From the NCBI GenBank assembly GCA_910587505.1, contig CAJULD010000082.1, positions 1 through 6,557 on the forward strand: DNA of 6,557 nt, read 5' to 3'. Position 1 is the stretch's first letter. Each line of letters opens with the position of its first letter. The DNA is from an uncultured Oscillospiraceae bacterium (lineage in GTDB: Bacteria > Bacillota > Clostridia > Oscillospirales > Oscillospiraceae). Below, piece after piece: positions 1 through 5,478 of the stretch. Under the pieces are notes generated by a model. That model was given only the letters and a program-made list of their open reading frames with translations. It was not told the origin of the DNA and did not search any database. A program made the position numbers and the translations under genes.

Positions 1-1084
1 TGGTGCCGCTGGCGGGGAGGATGCTGCACAGCCAGGTGGACAGCGCCCCCGGCACCGTCATGGAGAGCACCACCGGCGCGATACAGAACACCAGTCCGGA
101 GGCCAAAGATGCCACTGTGCTTTTGCACCTGGCGGAGAGAAACAGGGTGAAGCTGACAGAGGCCAGCACCGAGAGCAGGCCGGCCACGGCAAACAGGCGC
201 TGAAGCTCCCCGATGTTCATATCGGTCAGGGTGACGATGGAGTAGAGCATTTGGATGGAGGTTTTGGTACACTCCCAGCCAAACAGACTGTTGACCACCA
301 GAATATGCACCACGGCACAAACCACAAATGCGGCCGTGCTGACGAAAAGGGCGGTCAACACTTTGGCGGTGCCCAACTTGGCCCGGCCATTCCGGGTACA
401 GCGCAGAATGTCGTCTGCGCCCGACTGGTAACCGGCGGAGAATACCGGGGCGGCAATCACAACGCAGAACAGCAGCACCAGAAAGCCCATGATATTCTGA
501 TAGTCCAGAATGGTGGAGCTCATGCCGGGATAGACCTCAAAGGGCTTTTCCACCTTCTGGTACATCTCCACGGCTTTGCGCTGGGCGGCTGGGCTGTCCG
601 GCTGCTCCATCGCCATCAGGGCGGCAATCCGCGCCTCGCAGACGGAATAGTAGTCGTCGATCCGGGCAGGGTCGATCTCCATGATGGTGGGGGCCATGCC
701 GGTGTCCGGGTCGGCAAACGCCTCCTTGACACCGTGGAGCAGCGGGGCGATGGGGAGAATCTCTTTCTCATAGACGCCCTCCGGCAGATCGTAGGACTCC
801 GTGACGCCGTAGGACGTGAGGCAGGCCTGATAAATCTCCACGGCCTCCCGCACCCGCTCCGGGGTGACGATGCCAGAGGCGTCCGCCTGCCGTTCCTTCT
901 CGTAGGCGATGGAAGCCAGCCCGGTCAGGTTGACCTCGTTTCCAGACTCGTCCGTATAGTTGCTGTAGCAATAGGTGGTCGGGAGCCAGGCCAGCAGGAC
1001 GGAGAGGATCAGCGCCAGCGCCAGTAAAATCCAGGTGAGCTTTGACTTCAAGACCCGTTTCAGTTCCAAACGAAAGATTCTCAT
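1..1084 (-). CDS. ABC-2 type transporter permease, C-terminus cut by window edge
   Basis: This is the membrane subunit of an ABC exporter, probably working with the ATPase encoded just upstream. I read 361 codons from ATG at 1084 with no stop before the window edge, so the gene is 3'-partial. The N-terminus (MRIFRLELKRVLKSKLTW) is basic and amphipathic, as is usual in ABC-2 permeases. TM1 spans about residues 17-35 and is followed by a large, polar, probably extracytoplasmic domain of about 160 residues (36-197). Further hydrophobic helices lie at about 198-217, 242-265, 297-316 and 323-342. The start is well supported: AGGAGG (1094-1099) sits 9 bases upstream, and the ATG directly follows the TAA of the ATPase gene, implying translational coupling. 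The TM plus large-loop layout suits exporters of peptides, lipids or antimicrobials, but nothing in the sequence fixes the substrate. The ABC-2 class is fairly sure; the function is not. Confidence 0.85.
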   Translation of the reverse strand, partial: MRIFRLELKRVLKSKLTWILLALALILSVLLAWLPTTYCYSNYTDESGNEVNLTGLASIAYEKERQADASGIVTPERVREAVEIYQACLTSYGVTESYDLPEGVYEKEILPIAPLLHGVKEAFADPDTGMAPTIMEIDPARIDDYYSVCEARIAALMAMEQPDSPAAQRKAVEMYQKVEKPFEVYPGMSSTILDYQNIMGFLVLLFCVVIAAPVFSAGYQSGADDILRCTRNGRAKLGTAKVLTALFVSTAAFVVCAVVHILVVNSLFGWECTKTSIQMLYSIVTLTDMNIGELQRLFAVAGLLSVLASVSFTLFLSARCKSTVASLASGLVFCIAPVVLSMTVPGALSTWLCSILPASGT

Positions 1085-1978
1085 TTACTGATACCTCCTG
1101 TCACTTTCTCCACTGCTCTCCGGGAACATCCACAAATACAGATCCTCCAGCCGAGGCGTGGCGGCAGCAGAAACATTATTGCGGGGCCGGTCTGACAGAT
1201 AACGGATGGAGACGCTGCCATCGGTTTCGTTTCGCAGATTGGTGATTTGCAGCTTGCTCTCATACTCCGGTACGGCCTCCGCCGGGATCGTGCAGCTCCA
1301 CACCCTGCCCTCCACCAGCTTGACAAGTTCCTCCGTCGTACCTGTCGCCAGCAGCTTGCCGCCCTTGATAATGGCGTGGCAGGTGGCGATGTACTCCACG
1401 TCTGGGACGATGTGGGTGGAGATCAGCACGATCCGGTCATGGGCGAACTCCGACAGCAGATTGCGGAAGCGCACCCGCTCGCCGGGGTCCAAGCCCCCGG
1501 TGGGTTCGTCCAGAATCAGCACCTCCGGGTCGTTGAGCAGGGCCTGGGCGATGCCCACCCGGCGCCTCATGCCGCCGGAGAGCCTGGAAATCTTCTTATT
1601 GTAAACATCCGGCAGGGAGACACGCTCCAGCAGCTCGTGTATCCTCCGCCGGCTCTGACGCTCCGGAAGTCCTTTCAGGGCGGCCACATAGGCCAGATAG
1701 TCCCTGACGGTGAACTCCGGGTGAAAGCCGAAGTCCTGGGGCAGGAAGCCGAAAACATCCCGATACCGCTCCCCCAGCGTCTGGATGGGCACACCGTCAT
1801 ACACCACCTGGCCGGAGGTGGGCCGCATGATCCCGGCGATCATCCGCATGAGGGTGGTCTTGCCCGCCCCGTTGGCCCCCAGCAGGCCCCAGACCCCCGG
1901 CGTCAGCTCCAGACTGATGTCGTTGACTGCCTTTTTGTCCCTGAACCGTTTGGAAACATGGTCGATCTTGAGTTCCAT
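1085..1978 (-). CDS. ABC transporter ATP-binding protein (ABC-2/CcmA-like exporter ATPase)
   Basis: This cytoplasmic ATPase subunit powers export through the adjoining permease. It has 297 residues from the preferred ATG at 1978. Visible motifs are Walker A GANGAGKT (34-41), Q-loop Q81, signature LSGGM (133-137), Walker B VLILDEP (153-159, with D157 and E158) and H-loop H189, so the ATPase looks intact. About 100 residues follow the nucleotide-binding domain and end in an LEDLYLWMF segment, typical of the C-terminal extension of ABC-2 drug, lantibiotic or peptide exporter ATPases. The frame stays open for 27 codons upstream, but that stretch is the structured leader. AAAGGAG (1986-1992), 7 bases before ATG 1978, and the alignment of MELKIDHVSKRF with family N-termini decide the start. 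Its TAA abuts the permease ATG. The substrate cannot be read from sequence; an antimicrobial-resistance role is only suggested by the neighbouring VanRS-like genes. Confidence 0.93.
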   Translation of the reverse strand: MELKIDHVSKRFRDKKAVNDISLELTPGVWGLLGANGAGKTTLMRMIAGIMRPTSGQVVYDGVPIQTLGERYRDVFGFLPQDFGFHPEFTVRDYLAYVAALKGLPERQSRRRIHELLERVSLPDVYNKKISRLSGGMRRRVGIAQALLNDPEVLILDEPTGGLDPGERVRFRNLLSEFAHDRIVLISTHIVPDVEYIATCHAIIKGGKLLATGTTEELVKLVEGRVWSCTIPAEAVPEYESKLQITNLRNETDGSVSIRYLSDRPRNNVSAAATPRLEDLYLWMFPESSGESDRRYQ

Positions 1979-2011
1979 GTGAAAACTCCTTTCCCGCTGA
2001 TATGATTTAGA

Positions 2012-2057
2012 GCCATTTTGCTCGCCGCTGCAAGCAGCGGCAATCGCAAAATATGGC
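2012..2057 (-). repeat. 46-base imperfect inverted repeat (leader hairpin)
   Basis: The core is a perfect dyad, GCCGCTGC-TT-GCAGCGGC on the minus strand (2024-2041). It is extended outward by GCAAA/TTTGC (2017-2021 with 2046-2050) and GCCAT/ATGGC (2012-2016 with 2053-2057), separated by small internal loops. Neither side is followed by a T-run, so it is probably not an intrinsic terminator. It sits about 20 bases before the ATPase Shine-Dalgarno sequence, where a transcript structure could affect translation or RNA stability. It could instead be a protein-binding dyad. Symmetry is read directly; function is inferred. Confidence 0.65.
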
Positions 2058-2058
2058 A

Positions 2059-2095
2059 TTTATTACTTCCAACCTTTCAGGGCGGAAGTAATAAA
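2059..2095. repeat. Perfect 12-bp inverted repeat, possible operator or stem-loop
   Basis: TTTATTACTTCC (2059-2070) and its exact reverse complement GGAAGTAATAAA (2084-2095) are separated by 13 bases. The symmetry could bind a dimeric repressor or activator in front of the exporter operon, or form an RNA stem with a 13-base loop. The arm centres are 25 bases apart, more than two helical turns, which is wide for a single simple dimer site. No second copy was noticed in the window. Confidence 0.6.
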
Positions 2096-2151
2096 ACAAA
2101 GGCGCTCTCGCCCTGGCACTGTCATTGTACCAGAAGCAGGAGCGCCTTTTT
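2093..2151 (-). terminator. Probable intrinsic terminator after the regulatory operon, possibly bidirectional
   Basis: Arms AAAGGCGCTC (2140-2149) and GAGCGCCTTT (2098-2107, both written on the minus strand) form a 10-bp stem. An inner stem TGGTAC/GTGCCA (2127-2132 with 2114-2119) is complete on the minus-strand RNA through one G-U pair, whereas the plus-strand RNA would have a C-A mismatch, so the minus-strand fold is favoured. GTTTT (2093-2097) follows on the minus strand, and TTTTT (2147-2151) follows the stem on the plus strand. It lies about 57 bases beyond the stop of the pseudogene, the last member of the signalling operon. The stem interior is long and looped, so efficiency is uncertain. 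Confidence 0.6.
2124..2132 (-). promoter_or_regulatory. Candidate extended -10 box inside the terminator hairpin
   Basis: TGGTACAAT on the minus strand matches the extended -10 pattern TGnTAtAAT with one change. The position 17 bases upstream carries no TTGACA-like -35. If used, the transcript would begin near 2117, lose the upstream arm of the terminator stem, and carry a leader of about 140 bases into the ATPase gene. This is a weak prediction from one short motif. Confidence 0.25.
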
Positions 2152-2184
2152 CGCGTTCTCTCACACGGGATTCCACTGTTTTTA

Positions 2185-2198
2185 TACGGAGTTTCTTA
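2185..2198 (-). promoter_or_regulatory. Candidate regulator-binding motif upstream of exporter operon
   Basis: TAAGAAACTCCGTA on the minus strand matches TAAGAAATTCCATA upstream of the response regulator gene (5281-5294) at 12 of 14 positions, and both are followed by AT-rich DNA. It overlaps a TATAAA box at 2181-2186. Two copies in front of two operons could be a shared response-regulator site, but the distance to the candidate -10 boxes differs, so this is speculative. Confidence 0.25.
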
Positions 2199-2206
2199 CG
2201 ATTTTC

Positions 2207-2625
2207 TCACAATCCCTTATCCGTCAGGATCTTATCAAATTTCTTCTCCGACAGGATCTCGTGGGGCACAAGCTGACCGTCATAGAACAGAGAAAGCCCC
2301 CTTTTTTTCCCTTCGCCCTGCTGTCCTCGATACAGGCGCCCATCAGGAGGTTTGCGTACCTGTGCCCCTTGAACTGCCCGGACACCCACAGGCAGTCGAT
2401 CACCATATATCCCTCCGCTTCGATGGGCGCCCAGGCGTACTCGGCGGGGATATACTCAATAAAGCATTTCCCCCGGACGTTTCCCTTCAGGAAGACAAGC
2501 CCTTCGTCCAGCCGCTCCTTCAGCTAGGCCTTTTGGGACATGACCTGCACATCCCTGTTGCCGGATATGGTGCAGCAGAGGTGCTCCTGGTCCATGTTGT
2601 CATGGGTCAGTTTGATCGGCTCCAT
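2207..2625 (-). pseudogene. Decayed GNAT acetyltransferase, YoaP-like (nonsense codon plus internal deletion)
   Basis: From ATG 2625, GGAGG (2635-2639) is 9 bases upstream and overlaps the last codon and stop of the CPBP gene, so the gene was once an operon member. The frame begins MEPIKLTHDNMDQEHLCC and hits TAG at codon 34 (2524-2526), where family members as I remember them carry tryptophan (KAWLKER), a one-base TGG to TAG change. Beyond it, the frame still reads GNAT-like sequence (FIEYIPAEYAWAPIEAEGY, then LWVSGQFKG). The acetyl-CoA loop QxxGx[G/A] reads QFKGHR, with R at the last position. After codon 109, at a homopolymer tract (A7G5 on the minus strand, 2297-2308), similarity moves to another frame, encoding GLSLFYDGQLVPHEILSEKK to a TGA at 2207. 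That matches the extreme C-terminus of the YoaP domain. Roughly 100 residues between are missing. With three lesions, sequencing error is unlikely to explain everything. Confidence 0.8.
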
Positions 2626-2631
2626 GATGGA

Positions 2632-3354
2632 TTACCTCCGCATCGTTCGATTTGTATTTCTGAACATCAAAATGATAAATCCAATCAGCACCAGTGTAAT
2701 AGCTGCCGCTATGGTGGAGCCGACATTCATAACAGGAAATTGTTCGTATTTGAGTATATAGGTAATAAAAGCGTTCGGCAGGTTTACGAAGTACGACACG
2801 ATCAGATTATTACCGGAAAGCCTGTACGCAGCTGCAAATCCGAGTCCCACCGCAAAGAGCAGGAGTAAATCCTCCCAGGCTCGAAAGCCGGGATAGCCCA
2901 GATGATACAGGGAGAACATTGCCCCGGAAATCAAAATTGCGGGCAGACAGCCAAACTGCCGCTCGGCCCTGCTCTGCACAAAGCCTCGAAACAGGAACTC
3001 CTCAAAAAATGTGGTCATGATAAGCGGCACAATCCCCAACGGCAGCAGATGCCACGGTATCTGTTCCCCCGCAGCCATTTTGGGGATCAGCTGTCCGCCG
3101 ACCGAAAATACCACAAAGGCAAACAAAACGGCAAATTGCCGTGTTCCCAGTCTTTTCGCGCCGGCCGAAGTAAGGGATTCCTTTTCTTTCCGCAAACAGT
3201 ACAGTGGAACCAAAAGGCTGAATACCAGCCCGTACAGGAGATTATAGAAAATAAAATAGAGGATTGGTGTCGGATTGAGGTTTGCCAATGCGATGCAGAG
3301 GATCAGCATTGCCTCTGTGCAAATCAAATACAGCAGGAGTTTCCTGTTATTCAT
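2632..3354 (-). CDS. CPBP family intramembrane glutamic endopeptidase-like protein (Abi/Rce1-like)
   Basis: This is a 240-residue polytopic membrane protein of the CPBP family. Some relatives cleave prenylated proteins (Rce1), and others act in bacteriocin self-immunity. Hydrophobic segments lie at about 6-24, 31-54, 74-90, 103-116, 137-150, 162-177, 184-200 and 213-231. Motif 1 is E118-E119-x3-R123 (FFEEFLFRGF) and motif 2 is F147-x3-H151. At the expected HxxxN motif the protein reads SYFVN, with N191 kept but S187 where the catalytic histidine usually is, so activity may be reduced or lost. ATG 3354 has GGAG (3363-3366) 8 bases upstream. It starts 36 bases after the kinase stop with no terminator between, so it is probably co-transcribed. 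Parts of the gene are clearly AT-richer than the kinase gene. The family is sure; substrate and activity are unknown. Confidence 0.9.
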   Translation of the reverse strand: MNNRKLLLYLICTEAMLILCIALANLNPTPILYFIFYNLLYGLVFSLLVPLYCLRKEKESLTSAGAKRLGTRQFAVLFAFVVFSVGGQLIPKMAAGEQIPWHLLPLGIVPLIMTTFFEEFLFRGFVQSRAERQFGCLPAILISGAMFSLYHLGYPGFRAWEDLLLLFAVGLGFAAAYRLSGNNLIVSYFVNLPNAFITYILKYEQFPVMNVGSTIAAAITLVLIGFIILMFRNTNRTMRR

Positions 3355-3390
3355 ATGTGTCTCTCCGTGATTTTTAAGTGTTTGTGATTG

Positions 3391-4515
3391 CTATGAAACA
3401 GGGAGCGTCACCGTAAAAACCGTCACCCCGTCACCGCTCTCCGCCGTGATCGTCCCCTTGTGGAGCGTGACGATCTGCCTGGCGATCGCCAGACCCAGCC
3501 CGGCCCCGCCGGAGCTGCGCCCCGTGTCCAGCCTGTAAAACTGCTCAAAAATTCGTTCCAGCTTCTCTCCGGGGATCGTCCCGCCGCGGTTGGAAAATTT
3601 CAGCGTTACGCTGTCCTCACCCTGTTTAACCTCAATGGTAATTTCGGTTCCGTCGCAGCTGTAATTCACCGCGTTCCGCAAAAGGTTGTCAAAGACCCGC
3701 TGCATCCTGTCGGCGTCGCAGGTCAGCAGGATGTCGTCCCCGGCCACAAGGCGGCAGGTCAGGCTCTTTTGATCCAGAACCGGCTGAAATTCATACACCA
3801 GCTGCTCCAGCAGGCGGGTCAGATTGACTTCACTGCATTGCAGCGTGATGGTGGACAGGCTGTACCGGGCGATTTCCAGAAACTCGTTAATCAGGTCCTC
3901 CAGCCGCTCCGATTTTGCCAGGGCGATGGAGAGATACTTTTCCCGCAACTCATCGGAGAGCTGTTTTTCATCCCGCAGCAGATTCAGATAGCTGATGGAG
4001 GAGGCCAGTGGCGTTTTCAGGTCATGGGCCAGGTACATCACCAGGTCATTTTTCTTCTGCTCGGCCAGGAGCATGTCGCTCTTTTGCCGGTCAGAGGCGC
4101 GTTTCGCCAGATTCATTTTCCGCTCAATGGGAAGCAGCTCCGGCGGCAGAGAGATTTCTCCCGGCGCATCCCGAAGCAGAGCGTCCATCCCTCTGCTGAT
4201 GTCCTCAAAATACCGGGTCAGCCAGCGGAGATAACAGTAAAACAGACCGGCGAACACCAGCAGGAGGGAGAGCAGGATGATGGCGTCCATGTGACTGCGG
4301 AAGGTGCGCTCATAAAACCGGAGGGCGGCGTCATAGTCCATACCCAAGGCGTTTTGAAACAGGGCCACCATCCCGTTGGCAAAGCGGCCCCGCAGCAGGA
4401 CAGCATAAGTGAGATAGAGTACAGCGGCGGCAGATACCGGAACGGCTATGGTGCGGAGAAATATCTTCACGCGGAACGGACCGAAATCATCCTTACTTTT
4501 CAATGGTGTAGCCAA
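3391..4515 (-). CDS. VanS-like membrane sensor histidine kinase
   Basis: This sensor kinase of a two-component system should autophosphorylate and pass phosphate to the regulator encoded upstream. It has up to 374 residues: TM1 at about 19-41, a short extracytoplasmic loop (42-77), TM2 at about 78-96, a HAMP-like linker (97-150), an H-box with H164 (YLAHDLKTPL), then an ATPase domain with an N-box (N277-x3-N281-x2-N284), SNRGGTIP (308-315) in the G1 position, FEQFYRLD (323-330) and a G2 box GGAGLGLAI (336-344). All catalytic elements look intact. The NRG G1 variant and EQFYRLD block resemble VanS-type kinases. The short loop suggests sensing at the membrane or through a partner. The start is uncertain: the longest frame opens with TTG at 4515, right beside a G-run, while TTG at 4503 (residue 5) gives a more normal distance from it. 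Either start overlaps the regulator gene. The signal sensed is unknown, and no van ligase genes are visible. Confidence 0.9.
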   Translation of the reverse strand: MATPLKSKDDFGPFRVKIFLRTIAVPVSAAAVLYLTYAVLLRGRFANGMVALFQNALGMDYDAALRFYERTFRSHMDAIILLSLLLVFAGLFYCYLRWLTRYFEDISRGMDALLRDAPGEISLPPELLPIERKMNLAKRASDRQKSDMLLAEQKKNDLVMYLAHDLKTPLASSISYLNLLRDEKQLSDELREKYLSIALAKSERLEDLINEFLEIARYSLSTITLQCSEVNLTRLLEQLVYEFQPVLDQKSLTCRLVAGDDILLTCDADRMQRVFDNLLRNAVNYSCDGTEITIEVKQGEDSVTLKFSNRGGTIPGEKLERIFEQFYRLDTGRSSGGAGLGLAIARQIVTLHKGTITAESGDGVTVFTVTLPVS

Positions 4516-5194
4516 CCCCCCATACCGTTTTAATGAATCTGGGGCTCCGGGCGGGTTCGTTCAGCTTCTCCCGCAGCCGCCCGATGTGGGCCATGACGGT
4601 GTTGTTGTTCTTCAGGTACTTCTCGCCCCAAACCGCCTCAAACAGCTCCTCGGAGGGGACGACCATGCCCTGCCGCTCACAGAGATACCAGAGGACAGAG
4701 AACTCCAGGGGCGTCAGCTGCACTTCCTTCCCGAACAGGAAGCATTTGTGGTTGTCCCGATTGATGACCAGCCCCCGGATGTCATATTCATGGGCCGATT
4801 TCTCCGGCTTTGGAGCGGAGCTGTTGTAAAGTCTGTACCGCCGCAGCTGGGTCTTGACTCTGGCAATCACCTCCAGGGGATTGAAGGGCTTGGTGATGTA
4901 GTCGTCGGCCCCAATGGTCAGGCCCATGATCTTATCTCCGTCCGCCGTCCTGGCCGTGAGCATGATGATGGGGCAACAGGACTTCTCCCGGAGCTTCCTG
5001 CAGAGCTGAAAGCCGTCCCCGTCTGGGAGCATCACATCCAGAATTGCCAGATCCAGGTCTGTATGTTCCATGCACTCCAGGGCCTCCGTGCCGGTGCAGC
5101 ACTTGTGGACCGTGTAGCCATCGCTCACAAGGTAAAGCTCCAGCACGTCGGCCAGTTCCTTTTCATCGTCTACCACTAAAATGTGAGTCTCCAT
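4493..5194 (-). CDS. VanR/OmpR-family response regulator
   Basis: This DNA-binding regulator partners the overlapping kinase gene. It has 233 residues, a normal length. The receiver domain (1-120) has the acidic pocket D9-D10, phospho-acceptor D53 (AILDVMLPDGDG), T80 and K102 (ITKPFNPLEV). The C-terminal winged helix (about 131-231) contains LTPLEFSVLWYL and ends VWGVGYTIEK, typical of OmpR/PhoB regulators, with closest resemblance to VanR-like proteins of clostridia. ATG 5194 has AAGGGG (5202-5207) 7 bases upstream. An extended -10 promoter lies about 48 bases before the start. The kinase start lies inside its 3' end, so the two are translationally coupled. Its targets probably include its own operon; a shared motif hints at the exporter operon too. 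It is not evidence for vancomycin resistance, because vanH/A/X-type genes are absent here. Confidence 0.94.
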   Translation of the reverse strand: METHILVVDDEKELADVLELYLVSDGYTVHKCCTGTEALECMEHTDLDLAILDVMLPDGDGFQLCRKLREKSCCPIIMLTARTADGDKIMGLTIGADDYITKPFNPLEVIARVKTQLRRYRLYNSSAPKPEKSAHEYDIRGLVINRDNHKCFLFGKEVQLTPLEFSVLWYLCERQGMVVPSEELFEAVWGEKYLKNNNTVMAHIGRLREKLNEPARSPRFIKTVWGVGYTIEK

Positions 5195-5241
5195 AGCTTT
5201 GCCCCTTCATTTTGGTATTACAGGTGATGCGGCTTACCGAT

Positions 5242-5250
5242 ATTATATCA
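5242..5250 (-). promoter_or_regulatory. Extended -10 promoter of the regulator-kinase-CPBP operon
   Basis: TGATATAAT on the minus strand is a perfect extended -10 element (TGn plus consensus TATAAT). No good -35 box lies 17-18 bases upstream; instead there is an A-rich tract (about 5252-5270), as in promoters that rely on an extended -10 or an activator. The predicted start near 5235 gives an untranslated leader of about 40 bases containing the regulator Shine-Dalgarno sequence. Confidence 0.7.
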
Positions 5251-5280
5251 GGATTATTTTTCTTTTTTCTGCGTTTTCCC

Positions 5281-5294
5281 TATGGAATTTCTTA
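5281..5294 (-). promoter_or_regulatory. Candidate operator upstream of the regulator promoter
   Basis: TAAGAAATTCCATA on the minus strand matches 12 of 14 bases with the copy at 2185-2198 in the exporter leader. It ends 33 bases upstream of the -10 hexamer, a position from which an activator could act. It lies in the AT-rich stretch AATTTAAGAAATT, itself a short imperfect palindrome. The shared-site idea is inferred from two copies only. Confidence 0.3.
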
Positions 5295-5315
5295 AATTTT
5301 TCCTACAGCCAATTT

Positions 5316-5444
5316 TCAGCCAAGCCAGCCGTTATAAAAAGCTGCCACCCCCAATGCGGCCCCTATAACCGTTGCAATGAGGATCACGATGACGCCTTTT
5401 TTGTGTTCCCTGAAATACGCCAACAGGATTTTCAAATCTTCCAT
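5316..5444 (-). CDS. Small single-helix membrane protein, 42 residues, unknown function
   Basis: I do not recognise this gene. ATG 5444 is preceded by TAAGGAGA (5453-5460) with an 8-base spacer, a near-ideal ribosome binding site and the main reason to call it real. The product starts MEDLKILLAYFREHKKG, an amphipathic, basic segment. Residues 17-37 form one hydrophobic helix (VIVILIATVIGAALGVAAFY) with a small-residue G28-x3-G32 face that could allow helix pairing, and it ends NGWLG. The basic residues before the helix predict an N-in orientation with a very short outside tail. It lies between the terminator of the upstream gene pair and the regulator promoter. I see no promoter of its own and no strong terminator after it. 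Possible roles are an accessory sensor or modulator of the neighbouring kinase, a small toxin-like or bacteriocin-like peptide, or a membrane anchor; nothing in the sequence decides among them. Confidence 0.7.
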   Translation of the reverse strand: MEDLKILLAYFREHKKGVIVILIATVIGAALGVAAFYNGWLG

Positions 5445-5478
5445 GCTCAAAATCTCCTTAAATTAATTGTTAATACAA

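Larger units (their letters stand above)
1979..2206 (-). promoter_or_regulatory. Structured intergenic leader of the ABC exporter operon
   Basis: This gap of 228 bases between the GNAT pseudogene and the ATPase gene has no convincing coding sequence. In transcription order it holds a motif shared with the regulator promoter (2185-2198), a terminator-like hairpin (2098-2149), a 12-bp inverted repeat (2059-2095), a 46-base imperfect hairpin (2012-2057) and the Shine-Dalgarno sequence AAAGGAG (1986-1992). Inverted repeats fill much of it, more than one terminator needs. That suggests control of the exporter by a DNA-binding protein or by RNA structure. I recognise no named riboswitch. Promoter position is uncertain: candidates are TATAAA at 2181-2186 and an extended -10 at 2124-2132, neither with a good -35 box. 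Confidence 0.55.

Noticed and set aside
251..1027. Plus-strand open frame of 258 codons
   Set aside because: It lies opposite the ABC permease, whose reading frame is continuous with clear membrane helices and a coupled start. The plus-strand product is His/Gly/Gln-rich and looks like a shadow.
1979..2059. 27-codon N-terminal extension of the ABC ATPase (start at 2059)
   Set aside because: The extension is encoded by the leader hairpin, has no ribosome binding site, and the family N-terminus begins at the ATG at 1978 behind AAAGGAG.
1979..2206. Insertion sequence or integration-site remnant
   Set aside because: The inverted repeats are short, no transposase fragment or flanking target duplication is seen, and their position fits a transcription leader and terminator.
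2524..2526. In-frame TAG as a recoded (pyrrolysine) codon
   Set aside because: The downstream frame is also broken by a large deletion and a frame change, and no recoding machinery is visible, so a plain nonsense mutation is simpler.
2125..2868. Plus-strand frame of 247 codons, and an overlapping one at 2018-2527
   Set aside because: They run across the terminator hairpin, the pseudogene and the end of the CPBP gene, with no family resemblance. The minus strand explains the region.
3460..4533. Long plus-strand open frame of 357 codons
   Set aside because: It is antisense to the well-supported histidine kinase, its product has the Gln/Val/His/Gly-rich composition typical of shadows of GC-rich genes, and it matches no recognisable domain.
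4493..5194. Glycopeptide-resistance (van) cluster
   Set aside because: The regulator and kinase are VanRS-like, but there is no D-Ala-D-Lac/Ser ligase, VanX, VanY, VanT or VanH gene in the window. Many clostridial regulator pairs share this similarity.
5316..5444. Type I toxin-antitoxin toxin
   Set aside because: The peptide is hydrophobic and short, but I see no convincing antisense promoter or antitoxin RNA, and the strong Shine-Dalgarno is unlike tightly repressed type I toxins. It is kept only as an alternative role.
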